A stretch of 64,000 nt of DNA from Scatophagus argus (taxonomy: Eukaryota; Chordata; Actinopteri; Scatophagidae): positions 18,549,019 through 18,613,018 of the forward strand of contig NC_058504.1 of assembly GCF_020382885.2 (NCBI RefSeq), read 5' to 3'. The translations under genes and the position numbers were made by a program. This document shows, in pieces, positions 25,760-38,094 of this stretch. Numbering within the stretch: the first letter of the stretch is position 1; every line of letters starts with the position of its first letter. The notes under the pieces were generated by a model. It was not told where the DNA came from and ran no database searches. It saw nothing but the letters and a program-made list of their open reading frames with translations.

Positions 25760-26074
25760 ACTGTTCCTGATGCTGCTCTTTTGCTCAGTGTGGTTCTGTT
25801 TGGACTTTTGGTTGGGCTTATTTGAGTTTTTAGTGAAGCAACAATTTGTTTTCTGTTTTTTTGTTTGTTTGTTTCTGCACTGTTTGCACTACATGTATGT
25901 ATATATTTATCTTGTTTTTCTTTCTTCTTGTAAATACTTTATTCTTCATTTTTTATTACTATTATTTGTTATTTTCTATTTTGTATGGTGCACAGGAGAG
26001 AGAAAAATTCCAGAGTCAAATTCCTTGTATGGTCACACGTACTTGGCAAATAAAGCTGATTCTGATTCTGATGC
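25760..26074 (+). mobile_element. 3' end of a non-LTR retrotransposon
   Basis: T-rich sequence ending TCCTTGTATGGTCACACGTA, then CTTGGCAAATAAAGCTGATT and tandem CTGATT units. This is the 3' tail seen on many teleost LINE copies: an AATAAA followed by short tandem repeats. The 5' limit is uncertain. No coding part is preserved. Confidence 0.55.
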
Positions 26075-28639
26075 AATAAGATAACAGATAATTTTGTGAC
26101 TTTTGTATCTTAAAAGGTTCCCTGTTAATACACACCTGACAAGAAGAAGGGTTAAGATGTAGTGACTAAAGTTAAATGTGTCTTTTTTATACAGTCAAAT
26201 GAGATCTGTCTGTGCAGGTTTGTTTGCATGTAATCAACTGTTGTGATTTCATCTGTGCTGGGTGAGATTATCCACAGAAGCTCTGAAGGCATTTGTTTTG
26301 TTCAAACAATGACATGCAGCAGTAATTTAAAAAAAATATACAGTATGCTGTGGTTTGTTAATTGAATCAATTAAGTTTACTCTTTAATATCTAATGTTAA
26401 CTTCATACATATGCCATCTGCCGTCTTCCTGAGCATCCAGGATGTGTAAAACAATTGTTGTGCATCAGCTAACGGCTAATTCTGTACGTTCACCATCAGC
26501 ACTGCAATGCAGGGTCCTACATCTGAGCGCCATGTTGTGAAACACTCAAAGTGCTGAGAGAGACATTTCAGGGAAAGTGACCTACATGAACATCCTATCT
26601 GCAGGGTATCAGGGGGACAGCTCAGAGCAAAAATAAAAAGAACATTTGACTTACAGTATATAAGTGTCAGGAGACCACCCAGGGATTAATGGTCTTTGAT
26701 GGTTGGTATGTTTAATCATGATAAATGTAAATTAACTAATCAAAACTGTACTTTGCAATTAGTTGAGAAGAACAGCACCAGATACTTAACTGCTTCCCAG
26801 CAGAGTAAAAATCTACAAATTATTAGACTAATCTGACAGTGTTAATTGATTTGCATTAGCTCAAGCGAAGGAGCTGCTCTCACTTCCACGAATGGAGTGG
26901 TGCTGCAGGAAAAGCAACGAAGCTGTTGGGCTCAGGCCAAATATGCAGAGTATTTGTATCCAGTAAACAAAAAGACAAACAAAATGTCTCAAACTATGAG
27001 TGCTCTCTAATCTACCACCTTCAAAGTTTAGATATATTCAGTTGGATCCCCTGAAAATGCGGTTTCAAATTTCACATATTTCCTTGCAGCATGAAAAGCT
27101 GTTTGAATCAGTATTTTTATAGTGACAGCAGTCCTTCAGGTGCACACATGAACAGATAGAATATTTGAATATTGACCCTGAACCTGAAGGTTTGAGGAAT
27201 CATCCAATAATTTCATTCATGTCATATGCCACTGACAGAGCTGTGTGTCTCATTTGCTTAACTCTTATCACACAGATCAACTGTTCACAACGCTGACTGT
27301 TGGCTCTCCAAAGAAATGGAATCCTCCATGCAACAACAAGGTTATGGTCCCTCCCTAAAAACCACATAAAAACACTAAAATTAACATTGGACCTTGTTCC
27401 CAAGTAGTAGGAAATGTTGCGGAAATTGTGTGGTGACTTAACAAAATCAATATACATAAACAAGCCATTAGGGTCAATCACTGTAAAACCCAGAGTGAAT
27501 AGTATATCCATTCACAAATAAAAATTGTATGATGGCTGGAAGGATGTGCTCCGTGCAACAAGCAATTCTACCTCCCACTCACATTATTGGATTGTGTCAC
27601 AGCGATTATGGTCCACAAACAACCACACCAGCACATGAAACTGCACTCAGCTGTACTCTGCTCTGATATGTTTAGTTGTAATCTGTGCATCTGTATTTGT
27701 GTGTGCTGCCTCTAGGTGATTTGTTTCAAGTGCTGTTTCTTTTTTTGGATGTTTGATGCACTATTGACTGCACTGGTTGGAGAACATTTCTTGCAAACAT
27801 TCAGACTTTAGTCATGATGCAGTAACAGTAAACAATTAAATGACCTTACCTTGCACATCAGAATGTAAAATGGGATTACTCAGAAACTACAAATGCACTC
27901 TACTAAAACATCTCTCAGAAGGGTCAAATCATTTATAACAGCTTTCTAATCCTGCAATTCTTCTTTATGATGCACTTAGTGCACTGTCAAGCTATTAGAC
28001 TAATATTTCACTGCTTATTCAGAATCTGATGTTGACACAGACATCTCCCAAGGGCTGAATGTTTATCTTTGCTCTTATTGAAGCACTAAATGAGTTACAG
28101 ATGGATTATCCTGCTCTTGTACCGCACAAGCCTTTCAAATGCAAAAATTTGTATGTCCATTTCCACTGCAGTGTCCGCACCCCTGTAAATAAATCACTGA
28201 TTACTATCATCTAAAGGAAATGCTGCGGAATAATCAAAACTCTGCCATCATCAGTTAAGGCTGATTTTCTTGGTTGACCTACTTGTCCTTCCTCTCCCAC
28301 CTCAAACCATCTGAGCTCAGATTACATGCTGCAGTGTTAGAACATGTCAAAACATACAAGACTGTTGACAAGCACTTCTTAGGTTCCAATATACACATAC
28401 AGTTACAGTCAAACCAGTTGTGTGTTTGTAGAGCAAGCAAAAGAGTGTGAGATGAAACAGGATGAAAAGGAATTTGCCTCTGGAGAAAATGTGTGAGAAT
28501 GATTTAAGTTGTACTTGATGAGCAACGAAACAAAATTAAAAAAAAAAAAAAAAGAAAAAACACAACTTCCAGTTTTTAACCTCCCCTTTCTGCCAAATGT
28601 GTTGAATATGTGACAACATAACTGACAGTGTCAACGGGT
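26075..28639. other. intergenic upstream of cysltr1
   Basis: No gene, RNA or clear repeat recognised. The only simple repeat is an A-rich run near 28537-28560. Being 5' of cysltr1, it could hold regulatory sequence, but nothing specific can be supported by eye. Confidence 0.45.
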
Positions 28640-28835
28640 GTGAATTTGAAAAGCTTCCCAACAACTGACGGCAACCTGACCTGCCGCAGCCTCCTCCTCC
28701 CACCACCACTGCGACATCTGGCTGATGAGGCAGAGAGGTGGAAACACACACTGAAGCAGCGCTGCTGTTTCCTGCTGTCAGCCAGGAAAGAGATAAACGG
28801 ACTGAACCGCTCTGCTACCAGACAGGAATTAAGCG
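28640..28835 (+). other. cysltr1: putative 5' untranslated exon of cysltr1
   Basis: A locally GC-richer stretch ends in the consensus donor AAGCG|GTAAGA at 28835/28836. The nearest good acceptor is a long T-run followed by CTCTCTCACACAG ending at 29534, 43 nt before the cysltr1 start codon. The start of the exon is not determined. Inferred from splice signals only. Confidence 0.4.
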
Positions 28836-29577
28836 GTAAGAAAACATTTCAACATGCTGAAACTTACTTAATCATGTAATTGTTTTCTTATTTTTCCTTT
28901 TTTAAAGGAACAGTATCGTGCAGATAAAGTTGCAGCATGTAACTATAACATGTTGCACCCAGAGTTTGATCACATTTTTATATGGCGTATGCTTGAGTGA
29001 ATAATTTGTCATGTCATTTGTTACCCAGTTTGTACAGTGCATTATAGTTCCATAGATATATGCGTGATATATTTCATATTATTAATTTTATATTATTAAT
29101 TGCCTTTGTATTTTCTGTTAAAATACAGAGCCAATCTGTATTTTAATAGGTTGTCTGTTAATGTAACAAGTATGCAAATTAGTTAATTGTTTATAACCTA
29201 AAGTACACATACAGTTTGGCTCCAGTTTCCTTAAGAATCAGGAAGAGGTAGATTGCAGCATAGGTAGAAATTAGTCATTTAAATTTGTTTAAAACAGAAA
29301 AAGCAGAACATCATCACATCACATCATACAACACAATAGCAGTCTAAGATTCTTATCTACTTTTCAGAGTCTGTACATCAGCAGAACAATCAGGTCATCT
29401 CGGAAACAATCTGCCACTTTACAGTCATCATGCTCTGCTGAGCTCTGTGTTTTCTTCGTGATACAGTTTTTGGGCGCCGACCTGAAAGCAGTTTTTTTTG
29501 AGGGTTTTTTTTTTTGACATTCTCTCTCACACAGCCACACGTTATCGCTCTCACAGCAGCTGCAGGTGTGGACACGA

Positions 29578-30606
29578 ATGGAGCAAATAAATGTGACAGA
29601 CAGCAACTTGACTGATTGTCCATCCATCGATGACTTTCGTAACCAGGTTTACTCCACATCCTACTCCATCATCACTGTGTTTGGCCTGGCAGGGAACGGC
29701 TTCGCCTTGGCGTTGTTAATCAGAACCTGCTGCCAGAGCTCACCCTTCCATGTATACATGGTGAACCTGGCCGTGTCCGATCTGCTGTGTGTCATGACGT
29801 TGCCACTGAGGGTCCTTTACTATGTCAAGAAGGGCCAGTGGAACTACGGGGACTTCCTCTGTCGCATCAGCTCCTATTCCCTCTATGTAAACCTCTACTG
29901 CAGTATTTACTTCATGGCTGCCATGTCCATCACACGTTTCTTAGCCATAGTCTTCCCTGTGCAGAACATGTGGCTGGTGACAGAGAACCGTGCTCGCCTG
30001 GTGTGCGCGGGCATCTGGGTGTTTATCTGTCTTTCATCCTCACCCTTCCTGATGTCTGGCCAGCTTGTTGACCCCATCACAAATAAAACCAAGTGCTTTG
30101 AGCCTCCAAATGATCAAGGTGCACATAGACTATTAGTGTTAAACAATGTGTCTCTGGTACTGGGCTTTGTCCTTCCCTTCCTGGTCATCCTGCTCTGCTA
30201 TGCCGGAATCGTCCGTGCCCTGCTGTCTCGCAACCACGCCTCCCGACGCCAGCGGGGCACAGACACCAGAGCCATCCGAATGATTGTCATCGTCCTGCTG
30301 ACGTTCCTAATCAGCTTCATGCCATATCACGTGCAGCGCACCATCCATCTGAGCGTCCTGTCCCGAGCTGACACCACCTGCTCAGAGCGGGTTGCCATGC
30401 AGAAGTCTGTGGTGGTGACTCTGTGCCTGGCTGCTGCCAATTCATGCTTTGATCCACTCCTTTATTTTTTCTCTGGAGAGGGTTTCCGCAATCGCTTGTC
30501 CTCCCTGCGCCAATCAGTGAGGGGCAGCAGCCTAAACCATACAGCCAAGCAAAGGCCTACAAATGGCTCAGAGACTGGGGAAAACTATCAGCTGAAGGCC
30601 TGTTAA
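29578..30606 (+). CDS. cysltr1: cysteinyl leukotriene receptor 1
   Basis: A single-exon frame of 342 residues (human CYSLTR1 337). The start chosen is ATG at 29578 (MEQINVTDSNLTDC), directly ahead of the conserved IDDFRNQVYST. Motifs: N-terminal sequons NVT and NLT; LAVSDLLC in TM2; GDFLCR with Cys95; YVNLYCSIYFM in TM3; TRF at 119-121 instead of DRY, then LAIVFPVQN; TKCFEPP in the second extracellular loop; FMPYHVQRTIHL in TM6; LAAANSCFDPLLYFFSG in TM7. The similarity to mammalian CYSLTR1 runs end to end. The product is a plasma-membrane GPCR for cysteinyl leukotrienes (LTD4 highest affinity in mammals), coupling mainly to Gq in mammals and acting in inflammation and smooth-muscle tone. It is divergently oriented from lpar4, as in the human X-linked cluster. 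A 5' untranslated exon is probable. Confidence 0.95.
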   Translation: MEQINVTDSNLTDCPSIDDFRNQVYSTSYSIITVFGLAGNGFALALLIRTCCQSSPFHVYMVNLAVSDLLCVMTLPLRVLYYVKKGQWNYGDFLCRISSYSLYVNLYCSIYFMAAMSITRFLAIVFPVQNMWLVTENRARLVCAGIWVFICLSSSPFLMSGQLVDPITNKTKCFEPPNDQGAHRLLVLNNVSLVLGFVLPFLVILLCYAGIVRALLSRNHASRRQRGTDTRAIRMIVIVLLTFLISFMPYHVQRTIHLSVLSRADTTCSERVAMQKSVVVTLCLAAANSCFDPLLYFFSGEGFRNRLSSLRQSVRGSSLNHTAKQRPTNGSETGENYQLKAC

Positions 30607-31250
30607 CTTGTACCATGTGGATGGGGTCATCAAACAAGCAGCCTTTGAGATTTTTTTAAAGAGCTCAGGAAGACGTGCTGTCATTAGCAAATAAGGAAGG
30701 AGTTGCGAGAAAGAAGAAGTTTTAACAAATGAGGTTCGGTTTACTCAGAAACCGGAGTAATTAAAGATATAAGTTACAAGTTTCAGGATGATGTTTTCCA
30801 TTAAAATTGATGTTTATTATTCTAAAAAGAGCATTTTATTCATTGTTTAAGTGATGTTGTTCTGCTTTATTATAACAGTATTACATTTCAAAAGTTATTC
30901 AAACTTTTAGTTAAAGCATGGATGCAAAAATGTAAAGTATTGATGAATGTAGATATGTCATATCACACAACCTGCACACATGTTTAGCAGGAAGGGCTAA
31001 ACACTTGTGAATGAAGAGCTTTACCTTTTTTGTTTTTTTAACCTCCAATTATCATTCTTCTCTCACTGTTAGTTTTGTCAGTTTTGTGTCAATGTTAGTG
31101 CTCTAATGTTTCTCATCAGTGTCTCATTATAGTCTAATAACTATGTTTCCATTCCATTTCCATTTTTAACTTTCAATTTTTTCTGATTTACTTAATTTAA
31201 TTACCTCTACACAAATTGGATTTATGTGAATTTTTGATTTTATTCCATTG

Positions 31251-31316
<66 letters not shown>

Positions 31317-34300
31317 TCTGTGCATCTCTTTGTTTAAAAAATAATTTCAACTTAAAATGATTTAAAAATTTAAATGGATTTTCATCCATGTAACCTGTCT
31401 TGAGTTGGACAGGTGTTTTAAAATTTAGGAGTGTGAGTCTTAGAAATTGTCGTTCCATTTTTCAAAATAAGCTAATTTGCTTATTATGCTTGTACTTTGA
31501 TGAGAAGTTTGAAACCATATCTGTAAGTAAACTACTGCCTGCTGGTGTTTAGCTTTGCTTGGCACACTTTAAAAAGGGGAAACCGTGAACCTGGCTTTGC
31601 AAAGCACCTCTTCAGCTTAATAATTAATGTGATGTGTATTGTTTGTTCAATTCATACAATTTGTAGTTTGTTTCCAGTCTTTATGCTAGACTCAAAGCTA
31701 GAAATATATTTTTTTTGTATTTGATTGTCTCATCTAATCTATTCGGTGTGATCAAAATAGGTACAAAACAAAACTTTGAGGTGGTCTGGTTGAACGTAAT
31801 CAATGCAAATAGGTGAGCAGAGAAGGAAAGTAAAGAAGCATATTTCACAAAATGTCAAATTATTCCTTTAAATGCCTGAAAATGTGTTCCTGTAATTCCA
31901 TTGTATCTAAACTATATTTCACATTGTGTACGGTAACTGAATCAATAAATCATCCAGTGTGTGTCAGTTCAGTATGTTCACAAGTATTCCTCTCCGTCAT
32001 GGCCACTAGAGCTCATGTTGACTGCATGAAGAGTTACAACCCCTGTCCACTGGGTGTCACACCAGTACACATATTGTTGTAGTCATTCTCAAACAGATTC
32101 AGTATTGATCATTTTTGCTATTGCTCTTCAATTATTTGTCCTATTTCTCGAGGAAACAGTAAATTTCTGTTATTGTTTCTAGGGCAGCACTTCCATAGGA
32201 GTGCTGGTGCAATATATCACAAATTGCCAAATGTCATTAAACTGTCTTTATATTATATGAACTTAATAACTAAAGCCATGAAATACATTACATTTCCAGA
32301 TGAGAATAAGGGCATATCTTCTTTCCACTAAAGCTACATTCAGTCATAAGTTTGGCTTCGCTGTTATTAAGAAATTCAAAACATCATTAAGAGTCAAGAC
32401 TGCTGAGACTGACGCTGCCGATTAGAACATAGAAGGCCACTGTATTACCACTTCATAAACCAATTATATCAAACACATGATCGGCTGCCTCCCCCGTTTG
32501 CACAAAAAGATGTTTGTTTCAGTCTACACAGCAGGGTGAGCTTAGAGATGGGTCGCGGTTGCGATGTTAGTGTACCTCACAGATACTTGCAGATACAGGA
32601 AGTAAGGAAAGTAAAAACTTGTTCAAAAGAGGTTAGATAACAGTGCACCGCATTGCATAGCAGGATATCACTGAGACTGTTTTGATTCTTTCATCTGTGC
32701 TCCAGGTTTTCTGCTCTTTAAGTGATTTGACCTCAAAACTGTTTAGTTTTCGAAGAAGGTTATGAATAAAACTTGTTTGCCCTTGGGGGAGCAGCTTCAC
32801 AACATATGTTGATGGCCACCATGTGAGTACAGAAACAGTGGGAGGAGCACTCCAGGAGAGCTGTTTTTATGGCAGCCATCCAGCCTTTCTGTATGTTAAA
32901 TCTATACTGTACCCTATACTGTATACTGAGCTGACTGAAATGCACTTAACAGGCTTTGAAAATTTCCTTCCTTAATAATCTTATTTTAAGTTCTGTTCTA
33001 AGAGTAGGTCACTTACATAAATTTAAGGGACTCATGACAGAAAGTTTGAAAAATGGAATAGTCAAAATTGATGCAGCAGCAGATGAGAAATGAGATGAGA
33101 AAGGCCAAAAAAGCCAAACTGCCTCACTCGGATCATTACAGCCGACAAAGCATCCACTGTTGCTATTGATTATAGCAACTCAAGACATGAATACTATTCA
33201 GCTCTCCAGTCACTGTCATGATCTCATATAATCCACTTGCGCCTGCTAGAAACAATTCTTTCCTAAACGGAAACAGGAGAGAGAAAGTGGAAAATTGCAG
33301 GAAATTGCACATTTCATCCTACTTGTCACAGTTCGTAGATGGCCTGCATTTAAGCAGTGCTACAGGCATGATATTCGACAAAACCAGACACGATTTGACA
33401 AACTGACCACACCTTGCTGTTGAGTGTTAGAGGGAAGCGCAAGCAGCCAGCAGATCACTTTACCCAGTGAGGCCTGAAAAAATATCTTCATATGTGAAAC
33501 ACTCTAAATCCCAGCAGAGAGGGCAGAATCCACAAAATTAGATCTCTTGTCTGGTCCCTTTTAGTATCCTTACACATGAAGCTATGAGAGGTTTGTCAGG
33601 TCAGTGAACATAACCCTTCACTGTGAGGTTCACGTCACGCAATTCCAGCATACTGAAACTCAGATTCTGCAGTAAGTCGTACCTCATCTCAATTTCAAAT
33701 GTAACTTCAAAATGTGTGAAGTCATGAGCTGAGCACTGCTGTTTCTAGTCAGTGTGTGTGTGCATACCTGCAGATATCTATACATGATCCATACACTTTG
33801 AATGTAGCCACTTTAACCACATCAAAGGCTTCATGCAGACTGCATTTCCTTTACTTCCAGAGTGGAAGGTGAAGGGTCAAGGCGATTATGCTCACTACTG
33901 AGTTCAGTTTTGAGAAAAGTGAGGCAGAGAAATGTCTCACGGATGGGTTACTTATACTCTTGGAGCCACTGGAGTCAAGCTTTGACAGGTTATTACTCAG
34001 ACATCTGTCAATCATTTGCCTGTTACATCAATTACCCTTCTCAGACTGCCCTTTCTATCACATCACGTGTTACCAAACACATGACGCTCTGCTGTTTTAA
34101 CCCCAACTTACACATATTAACTTGTAAACTGCTTAAAGAGTTTCTCATTGCTTTAACAGGAAACTTGTGTATTCTACCAAAAATACTTTGAACCACTACT
34201 TTTGTCTACTCTGTGACGCAAACCAAGAGAAAGATCCCTTTCAAAAATGTCTATAAATCATACACAGCCCTCTCGCGCTTTTCTCTGGACAAAGATAAGA

Positions 34301-36130
34301 GCATCTTTTGAAGGGCATTTTTGGAGGTTGTGAGCTCTCATTCGTTCTTGTTTTTGATAAAACAATTTCATAAAAATTTGAAACTGTGGATACAAAAAGC
34401 ATCACGGTTTAGAAAAATGCAGGTGTATACTGGCATGCAAAACAGAAATAACCCCATTAAAAACGCCACTGTCACATCTAGAGATACATTACACACATAG
34501 AGATACATTACAGCACATTTCCTCTGCACTAAGACATAATTTCCCTCTTGCCCTCTTTGTCCTATGTCCTGCTAATTTTCCCCCTTGCACATTTCTCCAT
34601 AACTTGATGCAATAATTTTAATTAATTAAGCTGTTATTACTGTCTATGGTTGCCTTGCAGCCAGAGTTGTTATTGCTCTTTGCAATCATCTTGTCAGAGG
34701 TATAGCTTATAAAAGCTCTTGTCTTCTCAACAAAATGATCAAGGAATATAAGAAGAACTTTTAAAATCCAAGACAGTCTTTGAGATGTTCTATGAAAAAA
34801 GAATTCAGCTTCTTTCACCACGTTTCACTCATGTTCTTCGTTATTTATGTATCCAAGCCAATGTAATTTTAGTCTATTTATTCTTAGCAAAAAGAAGTCC
34901 ACAGCTGTTGTGTTTGGATCTCCAGATAGCGGATCCACAGTAGGAGAGGAGGTTAACGCCAAAAAGGCAAAAGAGTATTTGGCAAAAGCTTGACTTCGGG
35001 AATGATCATTCACACAGAAAATGATTTGTTTAGGGTTAAAAGAAACAACCATTTTGCAAATTTCACTGAAAGTCTTCGTCCAACACAGAAAACTTCTTTG
35101 TAAGTCAATGAGGCGAAAAAAAAGGGGATTTAGAGGTTAACTAAAGCAGTGAGCATGCAAAATAAAGCAGCATACAGCATTCACTAACACAACGTAATGA
35201 GTTCAGTGACATGCAGTGAAACTGAGTCATTCTGGTAATACTCCAGTTAGACTCCCGGTCAGTTTTCTTTCTTTTAAACATTTGTCATTGCCTGCAGTAA
35301 AATGTATTGGGCTGTTTGAAGGTTTGTTTTGTCCCATGATAGCTGATTAGGGGTTGTGCATATGCACAGTGTCTGAGCAAGCTGTCACAGTTCATCCAGA
35401 CAGAACATACTGCTGTAAACAAATATTGTTTCCTGAGGGAGTAAAGCTGAGGTTTGGCCCTGAAACCTCTCACCACATGGAGGAAAATCAAACCAAACAA
35501 AAGAACCGTAAACACTGAACACACAATTTGTCTTCATTTAGTGAGTATTGTTATTCCAACAGTATTTATTTATCCTTATTTCTTCTGAATAGTTATGATT
35601 AATCAGGTCATTAATCATTTATAATGCCAATATGTCATCATTGTTCTACCATGACACCATGTATGTTACAGCTGTGGCCATACCCCATCAGATTCCCCAG
35701 TGATTTTTAATAACTTTCTTTTACCTATGTCTCCTAGACGTGTTTGAGATGAGCTGAGGTTTGCTTCAAAAGTAGACATAAGAAGCCAGCAACACATGGG
35801 AGTGTAATCAAAAAGTGCGTCTGACACTGAACAGCTGGCTTGACTCAACTTGTAATCATGGACACAGCATTACAGTTCTTTGTTGCAGATGAAATGGATG
35901 CAGCTGAAATTCCAATCTTATTGCATGGAGTTGGACATGATGAATGTAGGTAATTACTAGTAGTGTCAGTATACACACAAAGGTATGATACCATTTCCTC
36001 ACCATTTATTTCACTTTACAGATCACTTAAACTCTGCAAGAAACATTTGACACTACTAGAAGTCAGAGATAGAATGAATAAGTAAAAGCATGTGAATAAA
36101 ATTAAAATCTAGTGAAGATAATATACAGCA
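30607..36130. other. 3' flank of cysltr1 and intergenic, no gene recognised
   Basis: A weak ATTAAA polyadenylation variant lies at 30760-30765. The rest is AT-rich with an ATT repeat at 31251-31317 and a tandem duplication of AGAGATACATTAC near 34481-34511. No credible coding frame was found on either strand. Confidence 0.5.
31251..31317. repeat. (ATT)n microsatellite
   Basis: About 21 trinucleotide units of TTA/ATT, essentially uninterrupted. Confidence 0.97.
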
Positions 36131-36359
36131 GTAGCAGTGATGGCAACAATGGTAAATCATAGAACAATGTTGAATAAAAACCTCTGCCAAACATTTACTC
36201 TGGTGTGTCTGCCTTCCTGCTCCCAACATCCAACAATATGTGGCGGTAGTGATTGGACAGCACTGTTACACTGTCCAGGAGACACGTGGAAGTATGTAGG
36301 CTGTAGAACTATAAATCATGTATTGTCTGGATTGGTTAACAACACTAAACTCCTTCCTA

Positions 36360-36775
36360 CCTTTTGCACCTTAGTTATTGTTTACTTATTTCCTGCTTTA
36401 TTTTTGAAGTTTTCTTATTTGACATTTGCTTCACACTTCCTGTCTTTAGCTCTTTCCTGCCTTTCCAATTGGTAATTAGTTTCACCTGTCTTATTATGCC
36501 CCCCACCATGGTGTATTTAAATCTGTTTTTCCCTAACTCCTTATCTGTTTATCTTTATACCTTGTGTGTCAAGCATTTTGTCTTGTGTACCTGGACCTTG
36601 AATATTTTTTGGACTTTTTCGCCTGGATATTGTTTGCCTCTGTTGGATATCTTTCCCACTTACTCGCCTCCACCTCCTTGTAAGCCTTTGGTTCATTTGA
36701 TATTGTTTTTAAATGAGTGAACAGCACCAGCTCTGCATCTGGGTCCAATTCCTTGTGTTCTTGTTTCGCGAGCGT
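36360..36775 (+). mobile_element. LTR-like or unclassified repeat remnant
   Basis: Pyrimidine-rich sequence with tandem CCTG/CTTT-like words, ending CTCTGCATCTGGGTCCAATT followed by a short stretch to GCGTGACACC. This ending is familiar to me from dispersed teleost LTR-type repeats. Limits and class are uncertain, and no protein is preserved. Confidence 0.3.
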
Positions 36776-36789
36776 GACACCACTATTGT

Positions 36790-37230
36790 GTCCTTGCACA
36801 TGAAGAGACAGCGTATTGAGATAATGTTCCAAAACCGTGTCCACGCCTCTCTTTGAGTCACTATTCAAGATTCATATAGCAGGGTTGTTGATCATTTAAA
36901 TATGACCAAATCCACTTTCTGCTAGTATCTCCATGAATTGCGTTCTCTTGTCACTGCACACTTGTCTCACCACATTTCCCGGCCCACGGGGCAAGTCCTG
37001 TGTTGTTCAGAGTTAGGATTTCGTGCAGCAGGAATCCCTAACATTATCTGTATTGCTGATGGATGCCACATTCCGATCATGAAACCACACTGTGAGAATG
37101 TAGTGGCAGACCTCAACAGAAAACATCTCGACTGTACTTTCTGGACTCTATGACAGTGAGCGGCGGTTCTGTCTGGTCGATGTGGGCCACCCTGGTAGCT
37201 GGCATGAATCATGAAGCAAGGGCATTCGAG
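36790..37230 (+). pseudogene. PIF/Harbinger transposase (HARBI1-like) remnant
   Basis: Reading across stops, the plus strand gives a helix-turn-helix-like MTKSTFC*YLHEL stretch (about 36902-36938), then an open piece with GIPNIICIADGCHIPIMKP and NRKHLD (about 37030-37130). In a shifted frame it continues with VGHPGSWHES (about 37177-37210). The order and words match the PIF/Harbinger DDE transposase (compare the family's GIPNVIGxIDGTHIPI, NRK and GxPGSxHDSR). The catalytic first Asp is present in ADG. Stops and frame shifts show that the copy is dead. It could be a transposon relic or, less likely, a decayed HARBI1 paralogue. Confidence 0.7.
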
Positions 37231-37702
37231 TTGTCTGCTCTTAGATGGGCAGTAAAGACATGAGACAGATTCTCTGTGCACCGCTGAAAATGCCATAGGG
37301 TGCTGTGTCCCACACACAATCCTTAGCCAGCTCAACTACAGAAAATGCATTTGGGACAAACAGACCATCGCTTAACAAATGTCAAACTGAACTGAGCACT
37401 GACTTCACATGCTGTTGCTATAGTTACACTGGCTACTTCATCTATCCCCCCTCTCACAAATGGCTTCCTGGCAGGACTTCTTAAAGGCTGTGTGTTGCAC
37501 TGGTTAAACCATGAAGGCCCATCAAACTCATGCTGAGGAGAGCTAGTTAACTTGTCTTCCACTGACAGACCGGTAAAAGCTGCATAAGTCGAAACTCAAA
37601 GCCAAGGTACCACACTTTGTGAAATGTTTTAAGCCTGTAAACTTGAATCAGTCGTAACCTTAACTGAGTGATATTGTGTTGTTTCTAGCTGAAGAAAACT
37701 AC

Positions 37703-38094
37703 TGTTACGGAAATTTAATTTCTGCCTGTAGTGAGTTAAGCAAAGGAAAACACAACAAATCCGGAAGATAGCATGCAACAAAATGTTTTAATCTCTGTAG
37801 AGAGGAGGCAACACACAGAACCACACGGCAGCAAGCAGTTCAGAGTTGCGCCCCACTGGTTGAAGACTTCATCCCATTTTATGTTTTCTGATGTGTCTCT
37901 GGTTCTTTGTTTGGAGCTTCAAAGACATTCCTTCACAGGTTGAAGGAAAAACAGACAGGATGTAATAGTACTCCAATTCAGGTTTATCTCTTGTGAGATG
38001 AACATCTCTTTCTGCCCTCTGCTTTACCCAGGATGTTATTTATAACGGGGCTATAACAGTCAGTTCACCAAGTCATTATTTGGTCACTGTAACA
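37703..38094. mobile_element. solo LTR of an LTR retrotransposon
   Basis: A 392-bp unit starts TGTTACGG and ends CACTGTAACA, giving TG...CA termini and a perfect 6-bp terminal inverted repeat (TGTTAC/GTAACA). It is flanked on both sides by CTAC (37699-37702 and 38095-38098), a 4-bp target-site duplication. No internal coding region or second LTR is next to it, so it fits a solo LTR left by recombination. The superfamily (Gypsy or BEL type) is not determined. Confidence 0.7.
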
